A stretch of 64,000 nucleotides of DNA from Nemophila menziesii. Its lineage: Eukaryota; Streptophyta; Magnoliopsida; Boraginales; Hydrophyllaceae. Position 1 is the first letter of the stretch. Every line of letters starts with the position of its first letter. This document shows, piece after piece, positions 10,752-21,489 of this stretch. The notes beneath the pieces are model-generated. The model was not told the origin of the DNA, ran no database searches, and worked only from the letters and a program-made list of their open reading frames with translations. Made by a program: the position numbers and the translations under genes. The DNA is taken from positions 68,138,899 through 68,202,898 of the forward strand of contig JARWIR010000001.1 in the NCBI GenBank assembly GCA_029959085.1. Reading direction: 5' to 3'.

Positions 10752-11009
10752 GGCGCCGCTTTAGGACCATTCTCCACCCACATAGCGGGGCCGCTCGAGG
10801 ACCATTCTCCACCACCATCACCCTGCTTGACTACACAATTAACAATTGAAGAACCCAAATTAAGGTTTACTTTTTAACCTAATATCATCACTTTTAAGTT
10901 TCATGGTTTACACCAAACCAAGAAAACAGGCGCCGCTCGAGGACCATTCTCCACCATCATCAACCTGGTTTGGCTACGCAATAAACAATCGAAGAACCCA
11001 AATCAAGGT
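10752..11009. repeat. Local imperfect duplications
   Basis: A segment of about 77 bp, starting GCCGCTCGAGGACCATTCTC and ending GAACCCAAAT-AAGGT, occurs at 10790-10866 and again at 10932-11009 with few changes. A shorter third copy of the start (GCGCCGCTTTAGGACCATTC) lies near 10752. No coding role is evident. Confidence 0.6.
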
Positions 11010-11320
11010 AAAAAATAATAATTTTCACCATTGAAACTCTAAAAAAATTGATTTAATTTTAACTAAATCTTATCAACTTTTACAATTTTTTCAGAATTAT
11101 CTTTTTTTTATCAATTTTTCAGAATTATCTTATTTAAGTATAATTTATTATGTTTGTATACAAATTCAACAATGGCCATTATTATGATCCATTGGAAGCT
11201 TTTTACCGTATGAGAAGTGATGCGCTGAGAATAGCGCATATGGGGAGGGTTTGCATTGACCTAAAAAAACAATCAAACAAATGTATAGAAAACAATCTTT
11301 AAGCAAAAGAAATAGTCAAA

Positions 11321-11835
11321 ATATGCCATAGGGACCTGTAGTGCAATTTTTTAATTTTGTTATTTAATTTCTGTCATATGGACCTGTAGTGTAATTTTGT
11401 AATTTTTCTTAAATTTTTTGTTATATGGACCTGTGGTATAGAAAACAAGTCATTTAAGTATACATTTGTTAAATTGATATTATAACTTTTGCATAATATA
11501 GGGACCTGTAGTGCAATTTTTCATAGAAGGGAACTATTGTGCAATTAACTCAATTTTTCATTCTACTCATATGAAGAGCACTAAGTGTAATGATAAGTCA
11601 ACATATTTTACTGCTCTCCAGTTCCCTATATAATGCAGTAATTGCACTCTAGTTCCCTATATTATGCAGTAATTGCACCTTAGGTTCCTATATAATGGTG
11701 AAAAAATACACTATAGGTCCTTGTATTATGTAAAAATCACACTACATGTCCCTATATTCTACCGGAACTACACTTTAGGTGAATATATTATGCAGCAATT
11801 ACACTACAGGTCCTTACCTTAATTTTTTTTAAGTT
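11321..11835. repeat. Inverted array of a short AT-rich repeat
   Basis: The left half carries several direct copies of a motif like ATAGGGACCTGTAGTGCAAT (about 11330, 11385, 11440 and 11500). The right half carries the same motif in the opposite orientation (TTGCACTCTAGTTCCCTATA, about 11610, 11645, 11680, 11730, 11775 and 11810). The whole forms a diffuse palindrome of about 500 bp, as expected for a non-coding inverted-repeat transposon. Termini and TSD were not resolved. Confidence 0.5.
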
Positions 11836-11959
11836 ACTTGCACTACAATTCCACGTGCAATTACTGATAATTAATGTAAATAACTCTAGGAAGTGAGAAT
11901 TTCAAGACTTTTAATTTTTGTGTGCTCACAAAAACAAGCAATACTGATCAAGAGCCTAA

Positions 11960-12579
11960 GAAACTAGACGATCAACAGCTAGCAGAGCTGACCAAGGTGA
12001 AGTTGGAAACATTATTGACATAAAAAAAGAAGAAAAAGAAGCCGAAAAAGTCAATAGCTAAGGTTGTGGACTCAAACAAAAACATGAATCAAGAAGATAA
12101 GAAATTGGATCAGGGTTTCATCAATAATACTCAAACTTATCAGAAAGAAAGTTGGTTTTACATGATCATTCCGAAGTGATGATTTCAGCAAAGAGTCAGG
12201 ATGTAGGAGAATCAAATTTACCAAGTTCTGAAGCAGACATAGTACTAAGTTTAAGGATGTTACTTTCCCCTCTACTTAAATGATCACTTTTAAGATCAAT
12301 AGGATTAAAATTAAGTTATGATTAACTCGAACTGCTAAAAGCATATAAAAACAACAATGGATTAGTTGAATTCTCAAAACAGTTAAAGTAGTTTCTCAAG
12401 GTATTTAATGGAGAACTGATGAATTGGATCATTCGGTGGCTAAGATTGGTAAAGCTTTGGGTGTTGAACAACTTACTGGTATGATCAAAGAAGCTGGTCC
12501 TGATGGAGATGGAACGATTAAAATTTTCAGGAGTGAGTTCTCTCAGGTGATTACTTCTGCTGCTTTTGATAATTCTTAG
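11960..12579 (+). pseudogene. Calmodulin-like (CML) EF-hand pseudogene
   Basis: Pieces in order match plant CML15/CML18-type calcium sensors. KLDDQQLAEL lies at about 11960. A second EF-hand region, ELLKAYKNNNGLVEFSK, lies at about 12329-12380. The C-terminal piece at 12421-12579 reads AKIGKALGVEQLTGMIKEAG, then PDGDGTIKIFRSEF, then SQVITSAAFDNS and a stop. The pieces are in different frames with internal stops, and the last EF loop has two extra residues before its glutamate. Intact relatives sense calcium with four EF-hands. No intact gene remains, and no introns or A-tail indicate whether it was a retrocopy. Confidence 0.6.
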
Positions 12580-14195
12580 GCTTATATTGAAAGAAATTAC
12601 CAATGTTTGAATAATTTTAGTTTTTGTTTGGGTTAAAAAGGAAAGAGTGTTGGTGATGCTGCTTAATTTTATTTATGTAAAATCATGTATTATTATTACT
12701 TTTAATTGTCTGAGCTATTTTTGGTTGATGGATAATCATTGCCAAGGATTTTGCTGTTACTTTATAGTTGTCATGACTATGTTACTTTAATACTCATGAG
12801 GTAACTAACTATAAATCACGTTATACTACACTCTCGAAATCTCGAAATGCATTTCTAGATAATCTTATGAAAGTACAAATCAACCTTTGTTCCTTATAGG
12901 CTTAAGGTACTTAAATTTAATCACGAATTTTTAAATTAAATTTTGTCCAAACCAGCAAACCAGCAAAAACTGAAATCTAGAGCAAACCAGCAAAATTTTT
13001 TATCAAGGACTATTTAGCTTACAGGTTGAATCGAAACTATCCTGAATCGAAACTAACCCAACTACTATACTTGGTGTTGATCTACGATCCATAACTTTCG
13101 GTCTTCAATCGTTTGGTAACTTTGTAGCTGGATTTGGAGATGAGGTGTCATCAGAGCTCAATGTTGGACCTGAAGTCTTGAGCTTCCGAGCTGAGATATT
13201 TTCTGAGTCACCTCCAAAGAAAGAAAAAGAATGAGTTTTACGTGTATATAGAAAGACTATCAAGTAATAAACAGAGAAAAGTATAATGATTTAGGAGTCT
13301 GCAATGGCTAGAGAATTTGAAGAATTAGTCAAGATTTTCTTCTTCAAAGGCTCACCTGAGACTGAAAATCTTGCTGAGAAAGTATATTTGTTAATATATG
13401 TAATTAGATACAAGTATATGATTAAACAAATTCATCCTCTTCAAACACCATAAACAAATGTTCTCCATAAACAGAATTTTTTGGTAAAAGTTCATTTTTA
13501 TATTTAAATCATAATTTTATTTTATTTTGCTTTCTTTATTATTATACTCATTAACTTTTCTATTTGTTCAGATTTTTCTACAAATTAATTACGAAACGTG
13601 ATTAGATGAGTTTTAATTCATAGAAAATATTAGTAAGTGTGACGTGGAGCGGGTTGAAGACATTATGCAAAATCTCTTTTTTTGTTGCTTTAATTGTATC
13701 ACTAGAATCATACATTTTAATTGATTATCTTCACATTTTCCCAACAAATCAGGAAACCATGTTAGAATTTAATGGTCATCTCGGTTTTGTAGCAGAATTT
13801 ATCTTGTAAGGTATGATTTATAGAAGAAATTTCTATTTTTAATTTTCAAATCATATCATTTTTTTTCTCAACGGACTAATTATAATGCTGGGAAGCTTGA
13901 ATCCTTAGAATGATCGAAGAAAGAATGTTGGAAGTTGAAAAACGCTTATATTTGCACGGTATTGTTTAACTAAAGTCTACAACGGTTTGTTGAGTTAAAT
14001 TAGTGTGTTTACTTAAACTCACGAATATATTTCAAACGGAAATAGGTGTACACCTTTATTTTATTTTCTTGGAAAAATACTAGGGGTATATTTGATAACA
14101 CGTAAATCTCGCTTTTGTTTATTTTATTTCCTTACTTGACTTTTTATTTCCTTTCCCAAACTTTGACTTTCCTCTTTCGTTACAACGGTCTCTAA
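12580..14195. other. Intergenic DNA upstream of LINE
   Basis: No gene is recognised. The last 100 bp or so before 14197 should include the 5' UTR of the LINE, but I could not place its 5' end or a target-site duplication. Confidence 0.35.
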
Positions 14196-14196
14196 T

Positions 14197-16878
14197 ATGG
14201 TGGATAAGGGGAGGCTGCCGCCGCCCCAACCACCGGAAATCGGTGGTAAATCTGCAGCGCAGCCGAAACGGAACGGAAATCGCATAACATCACTACCTTC
14301 GACTCCTAGCACGAAGGCCCTCTCTCCCTATGTGAAGCCAAATACTGTGAGGAAGCTATCGTCAAAGAGGATGAAGATGTTCTCGCATCAATCTTCCCGT
14401 TCAGAAAATTCCAGCCCATCGGAAAGAGCCCCTCCGTTTAATGATGGTGACCGTGGACAAAGAGGATCCAAAAGAGTACTAAATTACCCGGATAGGGATG
14501 ATTTGTCACCGGTAATTAATGGGCCCAATTTGAAGATGGATAATACGCCTCTTCAATCCGATTCATTAAGGCCCTATGTTAAAATCAATCCGCTGGAAAC
14601 TAACCTTGAACTAGCCTTGCCTCCGAAGTCGATAATCATGAACCCGACATTCGCTGAAGATGGAATGGAGCGGCTGGACATTGGAGATGAAACACCTGAT
14701 CCAACTATAACTGCTTCAGAATTCCCAGCCCTGCAATCGGTGGAATTAGTATCAACCACTGATCAAGGTATGCATTTAACGCAAAATAATAGCTTACATA
14801 ATTCGTTGGGAAATAATGCAGGTGCAACTGAAGGAATAGCCATGGGGACGAAAATTCAAGTGTCTGCTGGAGTAGCTGAAGCTCCGGAAACTACGAGGCC
14901 TCGCTCGTATATAGCAGCAGCATTGAATACTCTAAACCAAGGCGAGGAACCACCTGATATAACAGAGGTTAGTAATGTTTCTAGTTTCCTAACCAATGGT
15001 TTTCAGGGTGTTGATAGGGAGGAGCGCGATGTGTTCAACATGAAAGATGATTTTCCATCGGAGGATACAACATACCCGCAACTAATTAGGACAGCAAAAC
15101 AGAAACGGAATGGATGTAAAATTTGGGAACGCTCGCTAATTATTCGTTTGCTTGGTTATAATGTTGGCTTCAAGTATTTATTGACTAAATTAACGCAAAT
15201 ATGGGCTCCGAAAGCCCATATGGATTTAGTGGAGGTAGGATTTGGCTATTTTATGGCTAATTTTTCGAACTCTGATGATTATAGTAAGGTCCTGGGGGGT
15301 GGCCCTTGGATGATTTTGGATCGATACCTTATAGTTCGTGCCTGGGACCCACAATTCATGTCTCATGACTCGCCTATTATTAAAACGACTGTGTGGGTGC
15401 GGTTTCCGTGGCTACCTCTTATAAACTACACTGAAGAGATTCTTACCTCTCTGGGTAATATTGTGGGTAAAATGATTCGTGTTGATCCAGTTACTAAAGC
15501 TAGAGCACAGGGTAATTTTGCGAGAATAGCCGTGGAAGTGGACCTAGAGAAACCTTTGATATCAATTATTCGTATTGGAGAACACTTACAAAAGGTGGAA
15601 TATGAAGGTTTACATTTGATATGCTTTAACTGTGGTAAATTCGGTCATGTCCGGGATAGTTGTCCGAGTATTAATGATGGCTCAGTTAAGGGCCCCGGAG
15701 GCTCCGAAAATAGACCTGATATACCCGTAGTGAAGGCCATGGAAAAGCCCTCCTCCCTTTACGGGGAATGGATGACCGTGGATAGACGAAAAGGCCGACC
15801 GAGAGGAAGTGAAAATCAACACCAACGGGGAAACGTTAAGAACAACAATTCGAGTACTTATAGAACAAACGCTACACCGAGTAAGAAGAAGGTTGGCCTC
15901 GTAAATGATAAGGCGTTGGGCTCCAGATACGAGGTTCTGAAGGATTTTGACATAGGTGAACATAGTGGAGTGGACCAGCAAAGTAAGAATAACTCAGTAA
16001 CGGTGGGGGTGGTTAAGGAAAAGGGAGTGGAAACACAAGAAAGAGTGGGGAGAATTGACCCGAAGCATAATGTGCTGGAAGCAGTGACAGATAAATTAGT
16101 GGGTGGCTTTTTCAATACCGACAAATTAAAGGTGTGCGATGGGGAGAATGTAGGTCCGGCTCCGAAGCGGAAGGATAAAACAAAGCATAATAACGGTAAG
16201 AAGACAAAGGACAGTCGTGGGGCCCTAGTGGAGCAAAATGAGGAGCAAAGAATTGTCGAAATCAGTGATGGCGATGGTCTAGGTTCGAAGGAGAATGATA
16301 CAGGTCATGTTTCTGTTAATAGCGCTGAGGTGTCGGAACCTGAGATCACAGAGATGAGAGCCGAACCCTCCAGGGGTCTAGCTGTAATTTCCGGAAACAA
16401 TAGGGGCAACAGTGGTGCTTTCAATAGTATGAAACATGGAATTGAACCCACCAGGGGCTTTTCTGCAATTAGTGATAATTGCGCGGATACCAGTAAACTT
16501 ATTAGTATTGATCCAGGACCGAGTCTGGAACTTGGTCAGTCGACTACATCATCTTCTTTAATGACCGAGGTTCAGAGTAGTGGCTTAAATATATCGAGCT
16601 CAACACCAGGGAGTAATAGGCAGGACCTTCAACCTCTGATGAACTCCTCGCACCTGCAGCAAGCTGAACCGCCATCCAGTGATCAGAGAGATTGGAAAAT
16701 GGGTGAAAGAGCTTTAAAGGAATTTTTTTCCGACAAACCTGATGCCCCGGACAGGAATGATTTCTTCTTGGATGATTCAGACACGGATAAATCGCCTGGA
16801 CCTAGTAATGAGGGGGCAGAAGGGTCCTTGAGTACGGATATGGGCATGGACGTGGATGGAGATGCACCTGAGTTTTAA
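14197..16878 (+). CDS. LINE ORF1: gag-like RNA-binding protein (DUF4283, CCHC)
   Basis: This uninterrupted frame encodes 893 residues. After a proline- and serine-rich N-terminus comes a DUF4283 domain (about residues 280-390, with ERSLIIRLLG and GGPWMILDRYLIVRAWDP). A single CCHC zinc knuckle follows (CFNCGKFGHVRDSC, about residues 478-491). The remaining 400 residues are low-complexity and acidic at the end, with a loose internal repeat (EPSRGLAVISG and EPTRGFSAIS). In plant L1 elements ORF1 binds the element RNA. The stop lies 23 bases inside the following ORF2 frame, which is in a different phase. The ORF is longer than many plant LINE ORF1s. Confidence 0.92.
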   Translation: MVDKGRLPPPQPPEIGGKSAAQPKRNGNRITSLPSTPSTKALSPYVKPNTVRKLSSKRMKMFSHQSSRSENSSPSERAPPFNDGDRGQRGSKRVLNYPDRDDLSPVINGPNLKMDNTPLQSDSLRPYVKINPLETNLELALPPKSIIMNPTFAEDGMERLDIGDETPDPTITASEFPALQSVELVSTTDQGMHLTQNNSLHNSLGNNAGATEGIAMGTKIQVSAGVAEAPETTRPRSYIAAALNTLNQGEEPPDITEVSNVSSFLTNGFQGVDREERDVFNMKDDFPSEDTTYPQLIRTAKQKRNGCKIWERSLIIRLLGYNVGFKYLLTKLTQIWAPKAHMDLVEVGFGYFMANFSNSDDYSKVLGGGPWMILDRYLIVRAWDPQFMSHDSPIIKTTVWVRFPWLPLINYTEEILTSLGNIVGKMIRVDPVTKARAQGNFARIAVEVDLEKPLISIIRIGEHLQKVEYEGLHLICFNCGKFGHVRDSCPSINDGSVKGPGGSENRPDIPVVKAMEKPSSLYGEWMTVDRRKGRPRGSENQHQRGNVKNNNSSTYRTNATPSKKKVGLVNDKALGSRYEVLKDFDIGEHSGVDQQSKNNSVTVGVVKEKGVETQERVGRIDPKHNVLEAVTDKLVGGFFNTDKLKVCDGENVGPAPKRKDKTKHNNGKKTKDSRGALVEQNEEQRIVEISDGDGLGSKENDTGHVSVNSAEVSEPEITEMRAEPSRGLAVISGNNRGNSGAFNSMKHGIEPTRGFSAISDNCADTSKLISIDPGPSLELGQSTTSSSLMTEVQSSGLNISSSTPGSNRQDLQPLMNSSHLQQAEPPSSDQRDWKMGERALKEFFSDKPDAPDRNDFFLDDSDTDKSPGPSNEGAEGSLSTDMGMDVDGDAPEF

Positions 16879-19800
16879 CGGATTTGGGTTCCAGTCTATT
16901 CTTTCTTTATCTTTTATGTCGTTTACACCTAATAATTGTAATGGTAATTGGTCTTCGGACGATTATCCTATTAACGTTTTATTTTGGAATTGTAGAGGAT
17001 CTAATAGTACAGATTTCCGAAGGGCATTTAATGATTTGCGTCAGCGTCATAAACCTCTCATTGCAATAGTGGTCGAAACGAAGGCGGCAGGCATTGTAGC
17101 TACACGAATTATCCAGTCACTTCACATGTCTAAATCCATTCGAGTCGAAGCTGTTGGTTTTTCTGGCGGGATTTGGATTCTTTGGAACAACGAGGATATC
17201 ACAATCCAGATTTTATCGGCTAGCAAGCAGGTAATTAATGTCCGCATATCTAAAGTCTCATGTGTTTCTTGGATTCTTTCTGCAGTTTACGCAAGTCCGA
17301 AGGCGTGGATTAGAGAGTACCTTTGGGATGCTTTAGAAGTGGCTTCGGGTTCTATTCGGGAACCATGGCTGATAGTGGGCGATTTCAACCAGGTCGGATT
17401 AGCCGAGGACATTGCAGGAGAGGATGATACCGTGACAAGACATATGGTGAAGTTCGAGAGATGGAGGGATGCCTGCGGTTTGGAGGATATGGGTTTTGTG
17501 GGTCCGAGATTCACCTGGAGTGATTCTTGGAATACGGGTATGAGACTAATGAAACGGTTGGATAGGGTTTATGGGAATCAGCTTTGGATAGATACTTTTG
17601 GCATTACCAGGGCCAAACACCTACCACGAGTTCATTCGGACCATTCCCCCATATTAGTACATCTAGGGGCCGGCCCACAAGCACAGGTTAATTCGAGAAG
17701 GTTTCGATTCGAGACGGCCTGGTGTTATCATGAGGGTTTCGGTGAATTTGTTTCTAATAGTTGGGTGCAAGAGGGTAAATCGTTGGGTGATAATATTAGG
17801 GACATTAAGGAGAAGATTCAGACTTGGAAAATGGATACTTTTGGTAATATTTTCCGCCGTAAAAATCGACTTCTAGCAAGAATTGCGGGTATTCAGAAAG
17901 TGTTACAAATAAAATATAACTCTTCACTTGTGGATTTAGAAAAACGACTTAGGGGCGAATTCGAAAGTGTTCTTGAGCAAGAGGAAGCATTTTGGTTCCA
18001 AAGAGCACATACAGATCGGGTTAATTCGGGAGAGAGGAATACGAAATATTATCATAGAGTGGCTCAAGCTAGGAAGAATCGGAGAGATATGATTAGAATT
18101 CGGAACGAGAACCAGGACTGGATACTTGACAGCGAGGTAGAAAAGAATTGGGTTCAGAATTATTTCATCGATTTATTTTCTATTGGGGATAGTGTGTGTA
18201 GACCGTTCGTTTTACCGAGGCTGCCAGCGTTTGAAGATGGGGACATTGGGGTCCTTCGGGGGTCTATCTCGGAGGAGGAGGTCAAGATAGCCGTTTTTCA
18301 AATGGATCCTAATAAAGCACCTGGGCCGGATGGGTTGACTGCTAGCTTTTATCAAAAGTGTTGGTCTACGGTGGGTTCAAAAGTGTACGAGATGATAAGG
18401 GTTGCGTTTGTAGAGGCCCGTTTTCCGAAGGAGATACTAGGGACTCTAATTCACCTTATTCCTAAGACTGGAAGCCCTGAATTTATTACCCAATTCCGTC
18501 CGATTAGCTTGATTAACGTTTGTTATAAGATTTGCATGAAGATTCTAGTGAACAGGTTAAGACCCATTCTAGCTTGCTACATTGGTCCTTTTCAAAGCAG
18601 TTTTCTACCCCAGAGATCTACCATTGATAATGTTGTCTTGGTGAGCGAAGTGGACCATTTTCTTCGTCACTCGAAAGGGAAGAGGAGTTTTATGGCAGTT
18701 AAGGTGGACTTGGCGAAAGCTTATGATAAATTGAGATGGGATTTCATACAAGACTCATTAGAATCTCTCGGGGTTCCTGAATCATGGGTGTCACTTATTA
18801 TACAAGGAATGAGGGACAATGAAATTAGTGTGCTTTGGCGCGGTTTACCACTTCCTCCTTTCATCCCGTCAAGAGGAATTCGGCAAGGCGACCCTATCTC
18901 ACCATATTTATTCGTTATTTGCATGGAGCGGCTCTCGATTCTTATCCAACAGCGAGTTGCTAGGGGCGAATGGAAGCCTCTTAGACTTAGTTCAGGGGGG
19001 TTCCCAATCTCTCACATTTTCTTTGCGGATGATCTCATCCTATTTTCGGAGGCCTCTACTCATAATTTTGATATTTTGCAGGACACGCTGGATATGTTTT
19101 GTATAGATGCGGGACAGACGATTAGTAAAGAGAAGTCCTTGATCTATTTTTCCAATAATATTGATGAAGGACTTGCGTCGGACATAGCGGCTAGGAGCGG
19201 TTACAGTCGAAGCGAGGGCCTTGGAAAGTATCTTGGGGTTCCTATTCTCTCGGCTAGAAGACCTCGGGGTTTTTATGGAGAGTTCATAAACGATCTTCGT
19301 GGGAAACTTGCTAAGTGGAAGGGTAACTCTTTGTCATTGGCAGGCCGTATAACGTTGGCACAGTCAGTCCTTAGTTCGGCTCCGATGTACGTTATGCAAG
19401 TGGAGAAACTACCGGCTTATGTCTGTGAGGAAATTGACAAGATTCGTAGAGATTTCATTTGGGGTTCTAGTGAAGAGGTGAATCGTATTAACTGGATTGC
19501 GTGGAAGGATTTATGTAAACCGAAGGTAATGGGTGGACTCGATTTTCGGCTAGCGGTAGATATGAACAAAGTTCTTCTTGGAAAATTGGGGTGGAAAGCC
19601 ATTCATGATAATACTACATTGTGGCCTATTGTTATGCGTCAAAAGTATTTTAAAACGAGTCATTTACATTACGCTCCAAAGCCTAATGACTCAAGAGTTA
19701 GTAGGGCCATCGTGGAAGGTATTGCCGTAGTTAGACGGGGATCCCGATGGCTCTTGTTAAATGGGACGGAAGTTTGCTTTTGGTTGGACGTTTGGGTTGG

Positions 19801-21424
19801 GGATTGTCCCTTAATTGAATCAGCTACTGGGTATATTGAAGTGGGTGATCGGGCTAATAAAGTTAAGGATTACACGCGAGAAGATGGCTCTTGGGATTGG
19901 GGTAAATTTCAACATCTTTTACCAAATTCTAAGCTCCTAGAGATTACGGAAATTCGCTTGAATCGCAGCAATGTTGAACGTGATAAACTCTCCTGGTCTA
20001 GGGAGCTTCATGGGGTTTATACCACCAAATCAGCTATGTGGGAATCGGAGTCGGATATGTCAAGTCCTATTGTTAAATGGGGTAAAGTTTGGAAAATAAA
20101 ATGTCCCCAAAGGATACGAGTGTTAATTTGGAGGGCGATACACGAGAGGTTGGCGACATGTGGTAATTTGTGTAAAAGAGGTGTTACGGATTCGGATCTT
20201 TGTCCGTGTTGTGGAGTGGCTGTGGAAAGTGCAATCCATATCTTTAGGGATTGCTCGAAGACTAGGGAGGTGTGGAGGTTAATAAGGGTGGAAGTTAGTA
20301 GCTTTAATGGTAGGCGAAATATGGAGCATGTTGAAGAAGAAAGGGGACACGCTGGGAGGGCAGAGAACGCAGGGACTAGGAGTGCAATTACTGGAAATTG
20401 CAGGGTGGCTGAAAATATTTTACATCACTGTAATTTCTCTAATGTAGGCCTGTTCCAGGTTCGGACCACAGCAGGTCAACAGCTTGGGACTTCGTCTTGC
20501 CAGCAGCTTGGGCCTACCAGCGTACAGGTCCGGGATCAGCATCAGGTGGGGCAGCGACAATTGACAGCTGGACAGTCACCGCATGAGGCAGCGGAGCAGA
20601 ATGATTTGGATGAGACTTCGTCAACAGATTCACAAGTAATATCTAATTGGTGGAATAAAAATGTCTCTAGTGATTTGCTTTATTCGGGTTTATCGTGGAG
20701 TGTATTCTTTGGCGCCATGGTGGATGTTATTTGGACAGAACGGAACAACTTAGTTTTCAATGGAGGAGTGTTTCCATCAGCTAGGGCTCTACTTAATAAG
20801 GCTAGGTTTAAAGCTATAAACTTCTCAAGGGTATGGGGACAGCTACCAGGTCAGGTTTCGAGTAATAGAAATCAAGTCAGATTCGTTGGGTGGAATAAAC
20901 CTGAAGATGGATTCAAGATCAACACTGATGGGAGTTTTGACAACTGGAGGAAGTGTGGTGGGGGTGGTGGAGTAATTAGAGATAGCGAAGGAAGTTGGGT
21001 GTGTGGTTTCTCAATGAAGATTGAGCATGATATGATTTCTATGATCGAGTTGATAGCTCTTAGTCATGGACTTAGTATGGCGGAAGAGTTAGGATTGAGG
21101 AATGTTGTTGCTGAAGTAGACTCCAAGGAAGCGTTAGATATGATACAACAAGAGGGTTACGATAGAGGACCGGCGGCATTATGGACCCAACGGATAAGGA
21201 ATATTCTCATTCATAACACCTCCTTTAGCGTGAGAGGTATATTCAGAGAAGGTAATTGCTGTGCGGATTGGTTAGCGAAAACTGGGATTAGACAAACAGA
21301 GTGTTTCATTCGATATAATAACCCTCCCGACGGTGTTTGGAGCATCCTTACTCGTGATCGTATGGGATGGACTACCCCTCGAGTCATCCATAGCCCTAGT
21401 CTAGTTTGGGATGTACTAGTTTAG
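16856..21424 (+). CDS. LINE ORF2: endonuclease-reverse transcriptase-RNase H
   Basis: This fully open frame encodes 1,522 residues. Domains in order are as follows. An APE-type endonuclease has NVLFWNCRGSN near residue 40, GDFNQV near 176 and HSDHSP near 260. The reverse transcriptase has KAPGPDG, KVDLAKAYD, RQGDPISPYLF and the active-site FADD near 723-726. A zf-RVT finger has CPCCG and IHIFRDC, near residues 1115-1135. A C-terminal RNase H carries INTDGSF near 1354. Catalytic residues visible in EN and RT are all kept, so the copy could be active or very young. The first ATG overlaps ORF1; a second ATG at 16916 (residue 21) is a plausible start. An unusual glutamine-rich stretch of about 110 residues separates zf-RVT from RNase H. 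The A-tail starts near 21482. Confidence 0.93.
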   Translation: MEMHLSFNGFGFQSILSLSFMSFTPNNCNGNWSSDDYPINVLFWNCRGSNSTDFRRAFNDLRQRHKPLIAIVVETKAAGIVATRIIQSLHMSKSIRVEAVGFSGGIWILWNNEDITIQILSASKQVINVRISKVSCVSWILSAVYASPKAWIREYLWDALEVASGSIREPWLIVGDFNQVGLAEDIAGEDDTVTRHMVKFERWRDACGLEDMGFVGPRFTWSDSWNTGMRLMKRLDRVYGNQLWIDTFGITRAKHLPRVHSDHSPILVHLGAGPQAQVNSRRFRFETAWCYHEGFGEFVSNSWVQEGKSLGDNIRDIKEKIQTWKMDTFGNIFRRKNRLLARIAGIQKVLQIKYNSSLVDLEKRLRGEFESVLEQEEAFWFQRAHTDRVNSGERNTKYYHRVAQARKNRRDMIRIRNENQDWILDSEVEKNWVQNYFIDLFSIGDSVCRPFVLPRLPAFEDGDIGVLRGSISEEEVKIAVFQMDPNKAPGPDGLTASFYQKCWSTVGSKVYEMIRVAFVEARFPKEILGTLIHLIPKTGSPEFITQFRPISLINVCYKICMKILVNRLRPILACYIGPFQSSFLPQRSTIDNVVLVSEVDHFLRHSKGKRSFMAVKVDLAKAYDKLRWDFIQDSLESLGVPESWVSLIIQGMRDNEISVLWRGLPLPPFIPSRGIRQGDPISPYLFVICMERLSILIQQRVARGEWKPLRLSSGGFPISHIFFADDLILFSEASTHNFDILQDTLDMFCIDAGQTISKEKSLIYFSNNIDEGLASDIAARSGYSRSEGLGKYLGVPILSARRPRGFYGEFINDLRGKLAKWKGNSLSLAGRITLAQSVLSSAPMYVMQVEKLPAYVCEEIDKIRRDFIWGSSEEVNRINWIAWKDLCKPKVMGGLDFRLAVDMNKVLLGKLGWKAIHDNTTLWPIVMRQKYFKTSHLHYAPKPNDSRVSRAIVEGIAVVRRGSRWLLLNGTEVCFWLDVWVGDCPLIESATGYIEVGDRANKVKDYTREDGSWDWGKFQHLLPNSKLLEITEIRLNRSNVERDKLSWSRELHGVYTTKSAMWESESDMSSPIVKWGKVWKIKCPQRIRVLIWRAIHERLATCGNLCKRGVTDSDLCPCCGVAVESAIHIFRDCSKTREVWRLIRVEVSSFNGRRNMEHVEEERGHAGRAENAGTRSAITGNCRVAENILHHCNFSNVGLFQVRTTAGQQLGTSSCQQLGPTSVQVRDQHQVGQRQLTAGQSPHEAAEQNDLDETSSTDSQVISNWWNKNVSSDLLYSGLSWSVFFGAMVDVIWTERNNLVFNGGVFPSARALLNKARFKAINFSRVWGQLPGQVSSNRNQVRFVGWNKPEDGFKINTDGSFDNWRKCGGGGGVIRDSEGSWVCGFSMKIEHDMISMIELIALSHGLSMAEELGLRNVVAEVDSKEALDMIQQEGYDRGPAALWTQRIRNILIHNTSFSVRGIFREGNCCADWLAKTGIRQTECFIRYNNPPDGVWSILTRDRMGWTTPRVIHSPSLVWDVLV

Positions 21425-21489
21425 CTGTTTTGTGATGTAATTGTTTTTCCGTGATCTCGTTTTCGGGATCTCCCTTATAATTAAAAAAA

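Noticed and set aside
10585..10849. Opposing frames of 78 and 60 residues
   Set aside because: They overlap on opposite strands, lack motifs and lie in a locally duplicated non-coding repeat.
14197..16878. Host zinc-knuckle gene
   Set aside because: DUF4283 plus CCHC directly followed by an overlapping LINE ORF2 shows that it is LINE ORF1.
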